A stretch of 36,635 nt of DNA, from contig CAKUOH010000022.1 of the NCBI GenBank assembly GCA_934668765.1, positions 1 to 36,635 on the forward strand, in the 5' to 3' direction. The position numbers and the translations under genes were made by a program. The stretch comes from an uncultured Helicobacteraceae bacterium (lineage in GTDB: Bacteria > Campylobacterota > Campylobacteria > Campylobacterales > Helicobacteraceae). Under the pieces are notes generated by a model. It was not told the origin of the DNA and searched no databases. It was given only the letters and a program-made list of their open reading frames with translations. Position 1 is the stretch's first letter; every line of letters begins with the position of its first letter. Below are positions 25,040-33,978 of this stretch, in pieces.

Positions 25040-25780
25040 CTAGATTGCGGTAAGATATTCAAAAAATTCCCTATTTACTTCAAAGCTTTCACTTAATTGC
25101 TCTTTGTTTAGCAGTGTTTGATTGCCTAAAATGTGCCTTTTATTTTTATGTAATATTAAAATCTTATCGCCCAATCTTTTGGCGTTTTGCAAGTAATGGG
25201 TATTTATGATTATGCCCTTGCCTTCGCTTTTTAATTGCTCTAAAATTTTTAGTAATTTATATTGATTTTTAAAGTCTAAATTTGATTCGGGTTCATCTAA
25301 AATAATCATTTTAGGTTTATTGATTAGCGCACGAGCGACAATCACCATTTGCAATTCGCCACCGCTCAAACAATCGCAATGCTTATCTTTTAAATGCGCT
25401 ATGCCAATATATTCCAAAATGTTGTGCGCATTTTCTATGTGGGCTTTTGTGGGATTAAATTTTACAAGCGCATTGCAACCAAGTAGCACCATATCAATCA
25501 CACTTAAAGCCACATTTAGAGTTTTTGCTTGTGGAATGTAGGCGATTTGAGAGAATAAATCCTTTGTATTGATGGTAGCAATGTTTTTATTTTCTAAAAA
25601 ACTGCGTCCAGCACTCCATTTTAAAAGCCCCATACAGCATTGAATAAAAGTAGTTTTCCCAGCACCATTACACCCAAGCACCGCTAAAATCTCACCATTT
25701 TTGACTTCACAGCTAATATTGCTAAAAATCACTTTCTTTCCACGGCTAAAACTACCATTTTCTACACGAAATAAACTCAT
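25040..25780 (-). CDS. ABC transporter ATPase (FecE/BtuD type)
   Basis: This 246-residue ATPase energises import of a siderophore, heme or cobalamin-like substrate. Walker A GCNGAGKTT is near residue 37, the signature LSGGELQ near 139, Walker B MIILDEPESNLD near 160, and the switch histidine is in INTHYLQ. It is the last gene of the uptake operon and overlaps the permease by ATGA. Nothing is missing. Confidence 0.92.
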   Translation of the reverse strand: MSLFRVENGSFSRGKKVIFSNISCEVKNGEILAVLGCNGAGKTTFIQCCMGLLKWSAGRSFLENKNIATINTKDLFSQIAYIPQAKTLNVALSVIDMVLLGCNALVKFNPTKAHIENAHNILEYIGIAHLKDKHCDCLSGGELQMVIVARALINKPKMIILDEPESNLDFKNQYKLLKILEQLKSEGKGIIINTHYLQNAKRLGDKILILHKNKRHILGNQTLLNKEQLSESFEVNREFFEYLTAI

Positions 25781-26763
25781 AATTTTATATTTCCTTTTGA
25801 ACGATAAAGTATTATTACAAAAAATATCGCGCCAATAATTGCGCTTAAAATCGATATGGGTATTTCCTCCACACTTGCGCTTCGTGCGAAAGTATCAATG
25901 ATTACCATAAAAATTGCGCCGATAAAGCAACTCAATGGAATCACACTTGCCGTATTGCTACCAGCTATGATTCTAGCGATATGTGGGATTATTAGCCCTA
26001 CCCAGCCTATGATTCCACAAATGCTAACCACGCAAGATACCATAAGCGTAGAGGCAAAGATTAGGATGATTCTCAATTTTGCAATATTTAGCCCTAGACT
26101 TTTTGCCTCCAAATCATCTAACATTAGCAAATTATGCTTCCATCGATAAATAATTATGATGATTCCGCCCACGCTCATACCCGCACAGCAAAATATAAGC
26201 TGCCACAAATCGCTTACTACCAAAGAGCCAAGCAGCCAATAAGTGATTGTAGGCAAAGTATCTTGCGGGTCGGCTATGTATTTTAAAAGTGAGATTAGGC
26301 TTTGAAATAGGGCTGAAATGATAATCCCGCTTAAAATAATCATAATGCGATTACTTGAATCTCTAGCAACAATAAAAGTCAAAATAAGCGTTATGATTCC
26401 ACACACAAAGGCAAATAGCGTTAAAAAATACATATTTAGCCCTAGTAGCAGTGCAAGTGCCGCGCCAAATCCAGCCCCTGCCGATACGCCTAAAATGTCC
26501 GGACTTGCAAGTGGATTTTTAAAAATGCTTTGAAAACTCGCCCCAGCGATTCCCAAACTCGCCCCTACAAAGATTCCTAAAATCACGCGTGGCAATCGCA
26601 CTTCCAAAATCACATATAGGATTTGCGCGTCCAAATCGCTTTTCATTCCTATCAAATGCCAAAAAGAGCGAAAAATATCCGCATAAGAAATATCATATCG
26701 CCCAATGCCAAGCAACAAAAAGCTAATGCCTAGCATTATCCCAAATGAAACTAAATAGCGCAT
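25777..26763 (-). CDS. ABC transporter permease (FecCD/BtuC family)
   Basis: This 328-residue inner-membrane protein has about ten hydrophobic segments and family landmarks: VRLPRVILGIFVGASLGIAGASFQ, FKNPLASPDILGVSAGAGFGAALA, WLLGSL, LGLNIAKLR and GWVGLIIPHIARIIAG. A single permease gene implies a homodimer, as in BtuC. Its ATG overlaps the receptor stop (TAATG), and its end overlaps the ATPase start. Confidence 0.92.
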   Translation of the reverse strand: MRYLVSFGIMLGISFLLLGIGRYDISYADIFRSFWHLIGMKSDLDAQILYVILEVRLPRVILGIFVGASLGIAGASFQSIFKNPLASPDILGVSAGAGFGAALALLLGLNMYFLTLFAFVCGIITLILTFIVARDSSNRIMIILSGIIISALFQSLISLLKYIADPQDTLPTITYWLLGSLVVSDLWQLIFCCAGMSVGGIIIIIYRWKHNLLMLDDLEAKSLGLNIAKLRIILIFASTLMVSCVVSICGIIGWVGLIIPHIARIIAGSNTASVIPLSCFIGAIFMVIIDTFARSASVEEIPISILSAIIGAIFFVIILYRSKGNIKL

Positions 26764-28931
26764 TAGTATTTATATACTAACTTTACAGAGGCATTTATGC
26801 CGGGCTCTAATAGCGGATTGCTGATTGCGTAGGCATAGTTTGGATTTTCTTGCGTTGAGGGATTGCGCCCTTTTTGGTTGAAAAGATTGTCAATGCCAAT
26901 AATTAGCTCCATATCTTTGAAATTCTCGTGGAAATAGCCCATTTTGAGTAGTAAACTAATATCAGACATTGTGTAGCTTTTGGATTTGCGCTCTTCTTTA
27001 GAATCAATGCGATATTTGCCCATATAAGCCCTTTGCACCCATTTTATTTTACCCCAATCAAAATTATATCCCAAAGTGATTCGCCCTGAAAGTGGTGCGA
27101 TAAAGGCTAATGGCTTATTTGCGCTTAAATTTTGTCCGTGAGTAAAGGCTAAAACAAGTCCCAAATCAAAGTCGCTAATCCTATGTGTGCTCTCAAACTC
27201 CACCCCAGCTACAAATGCTCTGCCGATATTTACATCTTTATTTTTTCCATTACCAACTGATATGTTTTGAATCATATTCATATAATTCGTATAGTAGCCT
27301 ACAAGTGAGACATAGTGATTATCACTATGAAATCGCAACCCAAGCTCACCTGTTTGTGCGTATTCTGGCTTTATGTCGTGATTTGCTTCGGTGGTATTAT
27401 CTGGGAAAAATCCACTTGTGCCCGGACTTTTAAAGTTATGACTTGCACCTGCGACAATAGAAAATAAATCATTAAAATAATATACAATGCCCAAATTCCC
27501 CGTAACTGCGCCTTGATGTGTTAAATGATTTTTATCCAAAAACGCGCTAGTAGTAGCGTCTTCGCCACTTTTGCGTTTTTTGCCAATGATAGTGATTAGA
27601 TAATCATAGCGCAATCCAGCGGATAAAATAAGCCCATCTAATACACTCCAATCATCTTTGATATATGGTGCGATTTGGATTTCATAAGAATCGCGCGAAA
27701 CGCTTGTAGTCGTTCCTTTGTTACAAGTGTTACTTGTGCCACCATTACCATTTGAGTCATAACAATAAATGCGATTTGGCGTTGCGTTAATCTCATTCCA
27801 AATATCTAGCCCATAGCTTATGGCGTTATTTGCTATATCCTTATCAAAATTCACTTTTGCACCCACAACATCAGAGTTATACACGAATCTATGGAATTTT
27901 TGTCCATTACCTTTTGTGCCATTTATATTTGTAATATTTGCTAGATTCATCGTATCCACTTCTATGTCCGTATCATAGCGATTCCAAAAGATATATGCCT
28001 CTATTTTATCAGCAAAAATGCCCGGATTATACGCTTCTAACCCAGCGCGTAAAAATATCTCTTGCAATGGCAGCTCAGACATATAAAGCCCAAATGAACT
28101 TCCCGGACGACTAAATACATAACTTGCCTCATTAGAATACACTCTTTGAAATCTACCCATTGTATAGTAGCGGATATTGCTATGTGTGTAGCCCAAATTC
28201 CAATCTAATCCCCACGATGAATAGCTAGAATTTTTTGCTCTCCCTTCTGGTGTCATAAAATCCTCTCCCTTGCGTCCACTCAAACCTATCAGCAAATCAA
28301 ATCCATTGCCTCCACCAAGCAATTCTGCGCGTCCTGTTATGCCATTATTTACGCTATTATATTCCAAAGCACGAATCTTCGCATCTATGGTAAAAGGCGC
28401 ACTTACATTGCCATTCCATCGCCTTGTCTTAAAATTTATCACGCCATTCATCGCATTTGAGCCATAAATCGTGCTAGCTGCCCCACGAATGACTTCAATA
28501 GCATCAAAGGCATATTGGTCCATTAAGTGAAATTCTAGCACGGGACGCCCTTCGATTTTTACGCCATCAATGGCAATGATGGTTCTATCTCTTTGACTTG
28601 ACATACCGCGCATTACAAGCGTCCCACCTATGCCATTGGAGCGGTCATAAGTGGCACCCGGGACATTTTCTAGTGTGCTTAAAATACTGCCCGTCCCACT
28701 GCTAGATTCAAGCAATTTGTTTTTGCCTATTACACTTACGCTTTTGCTAGGGGTTTTGGATTGCACATCCAAAATTTCAGCGATTTCATCGCCATCCTCT
28801 ACGCTACTGCTAATCACGCTCTCACCGATATATACCGCCTCTGAATCTTGCGCTTCGCTAATCTCATCTGCAAATGCAACGCAAGACGCCGAAATAAATG
28901 CAATAAATGCAATTTTTGTTAATTTTTTCAT
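26763..28931 (-). CDS. TonB-dependent outer-membrane receptor
   Basis: The 722-residue receptor has a signal peptide (cleavage likely after ASCVAFA, residue 21) and a possible TonB box near YIGESVISSS. The plug domain (about 50-165) includes LENVPGATYDRSNGIGGTLV, MRGMSSQRDRTIIAIDGV and IEVIRGAASTIYGSNAMNGV. A long beta-barrel ends in LVYKY. Two cysteines sit in a glycine- and asparagine-rich extracellular loop (near residue 390). It would carry a metal chelate, heme or corrinoid across the outer membrane. The substrate cannot be identified from the sequence. It starts 19 bases after the binding-protein gene. Confidence 0.92.
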   Translation of the reverse strand: MKKLTKIAFIAFISASCVAFADEISEAQDSEAVYIGESVISSSVEDGDEIAEILDVQSKTPSKSVSVIGKNKLLESSSGTGSILSTLENVPGATYDRSNGIGGTLVMRGMSSQRDRTIIAIDGVKIEGRPVLEFHLMDQYAFDAIEVIRGAASTIYGSNAMNGVINFKTRRWNGNVSAPFTIDAKIRALEYNSVNNGITGRAELLGGGNGFDLLIGLSGRKGEDFMTPEGRAKNSSYSSWGLDWNLGYTHSNIRYYTMGRFQRVYSNEASYVFSRPGSSFGLYMSELPLQEIFLRAGLEAYNPGIFADKIEAYIFWNRYDTDIEVDTMNLANITNINGTKGNGQKFHRFVYNSDVVGAKVNFDKDIANNAISYGLDIWNEINATPNRIYCYDSNGNGGTSNTCNKGTTTSVSRDSYEIQIAPYIKDDWSVLDGLILSAGLRYDYLITIIGKKRKSGEDATTSAFLDKNHLTHQGAVTGNLGIVYYFNDLFSIVAGASHNFKSPGTSGFFPDNTTEANHDIKPEYAQTGELGLRFHSDNHYVSLVGYYTNYMNMIQNISVGNGKNKDVNIGRAFVAGVEFESTHRISDFDLGLVLAFTHGQNLSANKPLAFIAPLSGRITLGYNFDWGKIKWVQRAYMGKYRIDSKEERKSKSYTMSDISLLLKMGYFHENFKDMELIIGIDNLFNQKGRNPSTQENPNYAYAISNPLLEPGINASVKLVYKY

Positions 28932-28950
28932 ATTATTTTGTCCTTATCTT

Positions 28951-29916
28951 TTAGTCTAATTGCCCAGCTTTTGGGCTTGGATTTAGGATTGAATCTAACT
29001 CATTGTCAGTTAGCTTAATATCATAAAATTCACTAAAATGCGCCTTATACGCGCCTTTTATATCCAAATCTTTAAAGATTTGCGGGTGATTATGCTTTGC
29101 TAAAAATAATAGTAATTCACCCAAATCAAGATTCGGCGCAAATGGGCGATAAGTAGCAAGTGGAAATTTATAAACCCTCTTTTTTTGCACGGCAGAAATA
29201 TTTTGCCATTCTTTTAGATTCATTAGTTCATTTGGCATAAGTGGCGTAAAATTTGAAATATAAATAATATCTGGATTTATACGATAAACTTCCTCCAAAC
29301 TTACCTTGCTATTTGTGCGATAGCCCAAAGGATTATCCCCGCCACTATGTCTAATCAAATAATCCCCAAACAAACCACTAGAAACATTATCCTTGTCGAT
29401 TCGATGCACAATTAGCACTTTTGGCTTTTTTGCGTCTTTTGTCTTTTTGTGAATCTGCTTTTCAATGCGCGTGATTTTGTCTATCAAGCGTTTATTTTTA
29501 TCCGCAATCTCTGTATATTTGCCAAGCTCTACAAGCCAATGATTTAGCGTATCTTTGGAATTATGATTGTTTATATTTGTAGTAAGTGTAATGACATTTA
29601 GATTAGCTCTTTTTAAGCCATCGCATAATTTTATATTGCTAATTGGACAGATATAAAGATTTGCATTTAGGGCTAACATTTCCTCCAAATTTTCGCTATT
29701 GCCAACTCGTGCTTGTTTGTATTGTGGGCGATATTTTGATACCAAAGAATTATTCATAGCAGTTAATGACGCCTTTGGAATATAAATTAGCTCTAAATCA
29801 CTCCAAAATGCAATGACTGGAGGCAGGGGCCAAAGTCCAATCACTGCGACTTTTTGCTTTGCCAATAAATGCGAATGCAATAAAATAATGCAAACTAAAA
29901 ATAATATCTTTTTCAT
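28951..29916 (-). CDS. Periplasmic substrate-binding protein of the uptake system
   Basis: This 321-residue protein has an N-terminal signal (MKKILFLVCIILLHSHLLA, cleavage after residue 19) with no lipobox. It is therefore probably soluble in the periplasm. The body fits the BtuF/FepB class: two lobes joined by a helix (about 115-165, very lysine-rich), with KVLIVHRIDKDN, GGDNPLGYRTNSKVSLEEVY and NPDIIYISNFTP. It overlaps the upstream unknown gene by four bases (ATGA) and is followed by the receptor. The substrate is unknown; nickel, iron-siderophore, heme or cobalamin are all possible. Confidence 0.82.
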   Translation of the reverse strand: MKKILFLVCIILLHSHLLAKQKVAVIGLWPLPPVIAFWSDLELIYIPKASLTAMNNSLVSKYRPQYKQARVGNSENLEEMLALNANLYICPISNIKLCDGLKRANLNVITLTTNINNHNSKDTLNHWLVELGKYTEIADKNKRLIDKITRIEKQIHKKTKDAKKPKVLIVHRIDKDNVSSGLFGDYLIRHSGGDNPLGYRTNSKVSLEEVYRINPDIIYISNFTPLMPNELMNLKEWQNISAVQKKRVYKFPLATYRPFAPNLDLGELLLFLAKHNHPQIFKDLDIKGAYKAHFSEFYDIKLTDNELDSILNPSPKAGQLD

Positions 29917-31388
29917 TTAGATTCCTTTGCATTGCGCTTTGAATCTAAAATATCTTTCTCTACCCACGCTATAAACGCATCAAAAAACGGCTCGGTTGTC
30001 GGCATAAATCCCTGCCCCAAATGAAATTCTGGGTCAAGCGAAGTTACATATAAATTACCCTCAAAGCTATTGTCTTTATAGATGATAGATTCGCCAAGCT
30101 CATTTACTAGGATTTTGGTAGCATTCTTTGGCGGGTAAAATGCCCCGTGGCAGTGCCATTTTGCCACGCGGACATCTATGGTGCTAAAAAGTCCGCTATC
30201 TGCGCGAATACTTTGCTTCTCTCCATTTGAATCAAGCGCATATAGTGGCATATCCGCTCCATTTATAAGCCACCACCAAAAATTCACAGGATAATCTTTC
30301 CAAATAATATTTGGCAAATAATCTCCCATAATCTCGCCAAAAGAAATGATATTTCCGCCATTTTGCAGATAATCTATAAATTTTTGCTTGTGTGGATTAA
30401 GAAAAGAGACATTTAGTCTAGAAGCAAGGACAATATAATCAAATTCATTAAATTCAATCGAATCTAAATCCAAAAAATGAAATCGTTTGCTAAAACAATG
30501 TGCGTATTTTGCATTTTTGTTGCTAAAAAAATGCGCGTGAAATGCGCCACCGCCTGTGATTATGGCATTTTTTAGTGATGAATCGCTTAAATTTTGTTTG
30601 CTTTTGTCTGATTTAAAATTTAAAAAGCTATCGATTTTTGTATTATCGCAAATGGGGGGGGGGATTTTTGCTTTAGAGCGCAATGCTTTGTAATCCTTTG
30701 ATTGCAATTCATTTGTAAGCCATCGCAATAGATTTAAGCCCATTTGTCTTGCCGTAGTATTATCAAATAGCCCAAATCCTAACAAATCCGCATTTGCAGT
30801 GGATATAATAATGCCATTAGTAGAAACTCTATCCACATATCCCACGCACTCATTATCCGAATCCACCAAAATCATCTCCGCGTCTTTTGGCAGTGAATCT
30901 TTTGCAAAAAATCCACGATTAAAAAAGCCCTTAACGCCTCTGCGATAGTTTATGTCATACTCTTTTACGCCTTTAAAAATCGCTTTGGCAGATTTGCTAT
31001 TTGCAAATTTTACTTCGCGTATTCTAATGGGTGTAGGGGATTGCACATAACCACTAGAATGTGGCAAGATTCGCATATAATCGCTCATAAATGACATAAC
31101 AACTCCGCCATTATCCAAATAATGCCAAATCCTATCCTTAAATCTAGCCAAAAATACCTCATCAATTCCCATAGGAAGCACAATCGCGCAAAAATCACAA
31201 AGATTCACGCGCTCAAGCGCACTATAAATATCAATATGCTCTAAAATCTGCTTGTATAAAAAATGATTGCCCACGCTATTCATAGTAAGCGTTCCGCTAT
31301 CAATGTATGCGATTTTGCCAAATTTTTGCAATTCATCGTAGCGATAAAACTGCCCTAAATTGCTATCTTTACACTGCATTTGACTCAT
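29913..31388 (-). CDS. Unrecognised two-domain protein, C10 tract in linker
   Basis: I do not recognise this 491-residue protein. It has two similar halves. Each shows a buried strand and an open-strand/helix pattern like class I glutamine amidotransferase or ThuA folds: FCAIVLPMGIDEVF...YLDNGGVVMSFMSDYMRILP (about 67-110) and FDYIVLASRLNVSF...YLQNGGNIISFGEIMGDYLP (about 310-355). The nucleophile-elbow cysteine of true amidotransferases is absent from both; serine occupies the corresponding place. No signal peptide is seen, so it is probably cytosolic. The linker (about 240-273) contains Ile242-Pro-Pro-Pro encoded by ten C residues, currently in frame. It is the first gene of the uptake operon, has a strong AAAGGAG site, and overlaps the binding-protein gene by ATGA. 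Confidence 0.85.
   Translation of the reverse strand: MSQMQCKDSNLGQFYRYDELQKFGKIAYIDSGTLTMNSVGNHFLYKQILEHIDIYSALERVNLCDFCAIVLPMGIDEVFLARFKDRIWHYLDNGGVVMSFMSDYMRILPHSSGYVQSPTPIRIREVKFANSKSAKAIFKGVKEYDINYRRGVKGFFNRGFFAKDSLPKDAEMILVDSDNECVGYVDRVSTNGIIISTANADLLGFGLFDNTTARQMGLNLLRWLTNELQSKDYKALRSKAKIPPPICDNTKIDSFLNFKSDKSKQNLSDSSLKNAIITGGGAFHAHFFSNKNAKYAHCFSKRFHFLDLDSIEFNEFDYIVLASRLNVSFLNPHKQKFIDYLQNGGNIISFGEIMGDYLPNIIWKDYPVNFWWWLINGADMPLYALDSNGEKQSIRADSGLFSTIDVRVAKWHCHGAFYPPKNATKILVNELGESIIYKDNSFEGNLYVTSLDPEFHLGQGFMPTTEPFFDAFIAWVEKDILDSKRNAKESK
30654..30663 (-). repeat. Homopolymeric tract C10 (G10 on plus strand), probable phase-variation site
   Basis: Ten consecutive G on the plus strand are the only G/C run of this length noticed in the window. 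In the coding frame they read ATC CCC CCC CCC ATT. With nine C the frame meets TAA after about ten further codons; with eleven C it meets TAA after three (CAT TTG CGA TAA). The present length is the ON state. Confidence 0.93.
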
Positions 31389-31426
31389 AATTAACTCCTT
31401 TTGTTTAGAAAATAAAAATAAATCTT

Positions 31427-31472
31427 ATTATATTGAATCTTAAAGTTAAATTAAATAATGATAGATATTTTT
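31427..31472 (-). promoter_or_regulatory. Promoter of the uptake operon with a possible Fur-like site
   Basis: On the minus strand TATAAT (31427-31432) precedes the first gene by 39 bases. Just upstream, AATAATGATAGATATTTTT (31454-31472, plus strand) matches the 19-bp Fur consensus at about 13 positions, nearly all in its left half. Iron control is plausible for such an operon but this match alone is weak. Confidence 0.35.
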
Positions 31473-31567
31473 AATTTTGGGATTTAAATTTTATTGTGCT
31501 TTGATTTGTTTTGCTTAAAAATATGGAGTTTATAAACGCAGATAATGAGAAGTTTTACACAAATTCA

Positions 31568-31598
31568 CGCGAATCTAATCCAAGATTCGCGCTTTTTT
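31568..31598 (+). terminator. Hairpin followed by T tract, plus strand
   Basis: CGCGAATCT and AGATTCGCG form a 9-bp stem with a 6-base loop, followed by GCTTTTTT on the plus strand. It lies between dcuB and the uptake operon. No plus-strand gene leads into it, so its role is unclear; it might insulate the operon promoter from antisense transcription. Confidence 0.45.
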
Positions 31599-31657
31599 GA
31601 TTTACACCAAAGTGAGAATCTATCGCTTGAATCCATTGTGCGATTCAAGCAAATCTA

Positions 31658-33049
31658 TTAAACATATCCCGCGATTAGTGCTAGGATATATCCTGCGATA
31701 CACGCGCTTATTACGCCAATTAGCCCCGGGATAATGAAGCTGTGATTGATTACAAATCGCCCGATATGCGTAGTCCCCGAGCGGTCAAACTGAATTGTCG
31801 CAAGGTCGCTAGGATAAGTAGGCAAAATATAGTAGCCATAGCAAGCCGCTGCAAATGCTACGATGATTCCGGGCTCTACGCCGATTCCAAGTGCCAAAGG
31901 CACAAATGCCGCTAGTGCTGCTGCTTGTGAATTGACGAATTTTGAGATTAAAAGGAGCATTATCGCGTAGGTCCAAGGGTGTTCTTGCACCACGCTACCA
32001 AGTGCCTCTTTAAGCATAGGCGTATGCACGGCAAACATCGAATCTGCCATCCACGAAATACCAAACACCGCCACCATAGCAATCATACCTGATTTGAAAA
32101 TCGCGTTATTGCCTATGTCGCTAACTTTTACTTTGGTAAAAATCACTAGCGCAGCACCTGCCATAAGCATAAACATTTGGATTACGGCAACCATACCCAT
32201 AGGTTTTACCACACCTTTGCCATTATCAAACGCAGGGCGCAAGTCGCTAAAAATCCCCAAAATCGCTACAATAGCAATCGCACCTAAAAATATCCACATA
32301 GCCACCCATTGAATCGTAGGCAATTTCACGCCCAAAAGCGTTTTATTTTCGCCATAGACATATTCTTTGAATTTGGGGTCTTTGATACGCTCTTGAAATT
32401 CCTCATCTTTATCCAAATCTTTGCCCCTAAACCACGAATAGATTCCTATACATAGCACACCTACTGCGCCACCGGGAATAGTGATTTTTAGTAAATCCAC
32501 ATAGCCATCAAATCCCTCCATATGCGTAACGCCGGGTGCTAAAAGCATAGCAGTCAAACTCACCACCGCCACGCTCACAGGGGAGCAGATGATTCCCATT
32601 TGTGAAGCGATAGATGCCCCTGCCATAGGTCGTTCTGGGCGGATATTATTTTTTATCGCAATGTCATAGATGATAGGCATCATCGTATAAACAACATGCC
32701 CTGTTCCGCACAAAATCGTCAAAAACCAAGTTACAAACGGAGCTAAAATCGTAAGAAACTTTGGATTTCTACGCAAGATTCGCTCTGCGATTTGTAGCAT
32801 CACATCTAGCCCACCACTTGATAACAAAGTCGCACTCGCCGTTACCACGCAAAGGATTGTAAAAATCACATCAATGCTAGGCTTTCCCGGAGCGACATTA
32901 AATAAAAATGTCAGCACAAAAATCCCAATTCCACCAAGCAATCCAAGTGCAATCCCGCCCTTTCTTGCGCCGTAAAATAGGCAGATTAAAACGATTATTA
33001 GCTGAATGGCAAATTGCTTACCATCGCTTAAAGAAGTCAAAAAATCCAT
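31658..33049 (-). CDS. dcuB: Anaerobic C4-dicarboxylate transporter, Dcu family
   Basis: This 463-residue inner-membrane protein has about 12 hydrophobic segments and exchanges or takes up fumarate, malate, aspartate and succinate during anaerobic growth. Typical stretches are [58 protein letters not shown] and [35 protein letters not shown]. DcuA and DcuB are hard to separate by eye; the length favours DcuB. AAGGAGGA precedes the ATG. Its last 132 bases are repeated at 24838-24968. A direct-repeat pair lies at the expected -35 region upstream. Confidence 0.9.
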   Translation of the reverse strand: MDFLTSLSDGKQFAIQLIIVLICLFYGARKGGIALGLLGGIGIFVLTFLFNVAPGKPSIDVIFTILCVVTASATLLSSGGLDVMLQIAERILRRNPKFLTILAPFVTWFLTILCGTGHVVYTMMPIIYDIAIKNNIRPERPMAGASIASQMGIICSPVSVAVVSLTAMLLAPGVTHMEGFDGYVDLLKITIPGGAVGVLCIGIYSWFRGKDLDKDEEFQERIKDPKFKEYVYGENKTLLGVKLPTIQWVAMWIFLGAIAIVAILGIFSDLRPAFDNGKGVVKPMGMVAVIQMFMLMAGAALVIFTKVKVSDIGNNAIFKSGMIAMVAVFGISWMADSMFAVHTPMLKEALGSVVQEHPWTYAIMLLLISKFVNSQAAALAAFVPLALGIGVEPGIIVAFAAACYGYYILPTYPSDLATIQFDRSGTTHIGRFVINHSFIIPGLIGVISACIAGYILALIAGYV

Positions 33050-33121
33050 AAATCCTCCTTAAAAATTTTTAGCGATTTTTGTAACAAAACCGCATATTTT
33101 GCTACAAAAATGCAAGACGAA

Positions 33122-33155
33122 ATTCTAAATTTATTTTCTTTAAGTTTTTCTTAAA
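33122..33155 (-). promoter_or_regulatory. Possible dcuB promoter with 11-bp direct repeats
   Basis: On the minus strand TTAAGAAAAAC is followed directly by TTAAAGAAAAT, two near-identical 11-mers where a -35 box would be, upstream of TAGAAT (33122-33127). Tandem sites with 11-bp periodicity are typical of OmpR-family response regulators. C4-dicarboxylate genes in Campylobacter are known to respond to the RacRS system, but no match to its site is claimed. Confidence 0.35.
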
Positions 33156-33223
33156 AATATGGTGTGGGATTTTTAAAAAATTATATATTTTGTATTGTGC
33201 GAATCTCAATTTTGCAAATTTTT

Positions 33224-33262
33224 GTCATTGCGATATGAATCGCGTTTGATTCAAAGCAATCT
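33224..33262. repeat. Diverged copy of the TCATTGCGA extragenic repeat
   Basis: GTCATTGCGATATGAATCGC followed by GTTTGATTCAAAGCAATCT has the same ends and palindromic middle as 13233-13269. It lies in the 302-base gap between the lipoprotein gene and dcuB, which otherwise holds only the dcuB promoter and AT-rich sequence. Confidence 0.5.
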
Positions 33263-33351
33263 ATAAATCGCGCATATTTTGGCTTCTATCGCTACGAATC
33301 TTTTCACTTGAATCGCTTGGTGCGTTAGATTTTATTGATTTGTGCAAATCT

Positions 33352-33729
33352 TTAAGAATCGATAAAATCGCTAGATTCGCTTAAATCGCCCGAATCGTTG
33401 CCACATTTATAAACTTCGCCATTGATTATTTGCTCATATCCGCCTAGTGCATCATTCCAATTTTTATCCGCATTTAAAATGTATAGCGTGTCGCCACCTA
33501 ATTTCGCCGCCCTTTGACGCAAATCATTCTCTGCACCCTGCATTAGAGCAGATACGCTCATCGCCCCAGCAATATCTATGATTTTCCCTATTTCACTCCC
33601 AAGCAGAGTGCAATCCTGTGGCTTATCATTTGCCAAAATAATCCTTTGTGCTTCAGGGGAAAGCTCCACACACGCCACAAATATCAATGCTAAATTTGCT
33701 AAAATAGCCACATTTGCAATCTTTTTCAC
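33352..33729 (-). CDS. Small lipoprotein, DUF4156-like
   Basis: This 125-residue product has a lipoprotein signal (MKKIANVAILANLALIFVAC, lipidated Cys at 20). It continues VELSPEAQRI, KPQDCTLLGSEIGKI and ENDLRQRAAKLGGDTLYIL, the conserved pattern of DUF4156 lipoproteins. Two further cysteines (about 41 and 111) may pair. It is expected in the periplasm, anchored to a membrane; its function is unknown. It lies 249 bases downstream of pflB with a structured element between them, so it is probably transcribed separately. Confidence 0.82.
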   Translation of the reverse strand: MKKIANVAILANLALIFVACVELSPEAQRIILANDKPQDCTLLGSEIGKIIDIAGAMSVSALMQGAENDLRQRAAKLGGDTLYILNADKNWNDALGGYEQIINGEVYKCGNDSGDLSESSDFIDS

Positions 33730-33890
33730 GCTTGCTCCATTTATCTCTAAAAATAAAACCGCGATTTTAGTAAATTTTGCTTAAAAATTTGGATTGCTTT
33801 TGGATTCGTGCTAAATCCTTGCAATGATAGAGCGTTTAAATTTAAGCAAGTCTGGCGTGGAAGTAGTTTTAGGGAATTTTGTGGGTTTTC

Positions 33891-33942
33891 AAGTGTGAGA
33901 CTGCGCAAATAGGACATAAAGTCCATTAGCAGTCAAACACTT
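33891..33942. other. Three-tier stem-loop between pflB and the lipoprotein gene
   Basis: AAGTGT pairs with ACACTT, ACTGC with GCAGT, and GGAC with GTCC, separated by small internal loops and closed by a five-base ATAAA loop. It starts 37 bases after the pflB stop on the minus strand and has no strong T tract. It may terminate or stabilise the pflB mRNA, or be part of a small RNA. Confidence 0.5.
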
Positions 33943-33978
33943 AGAATCTCGCGAAATCCCCAAGATACAACGCACACC

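Noticed and set aside
24858..25043. Plus-strand frame of 61 codons
   Set aside because: Most of it is antisense to the dcuB remnant. Only the last 25 codons look protein-like, and no intact start exists.
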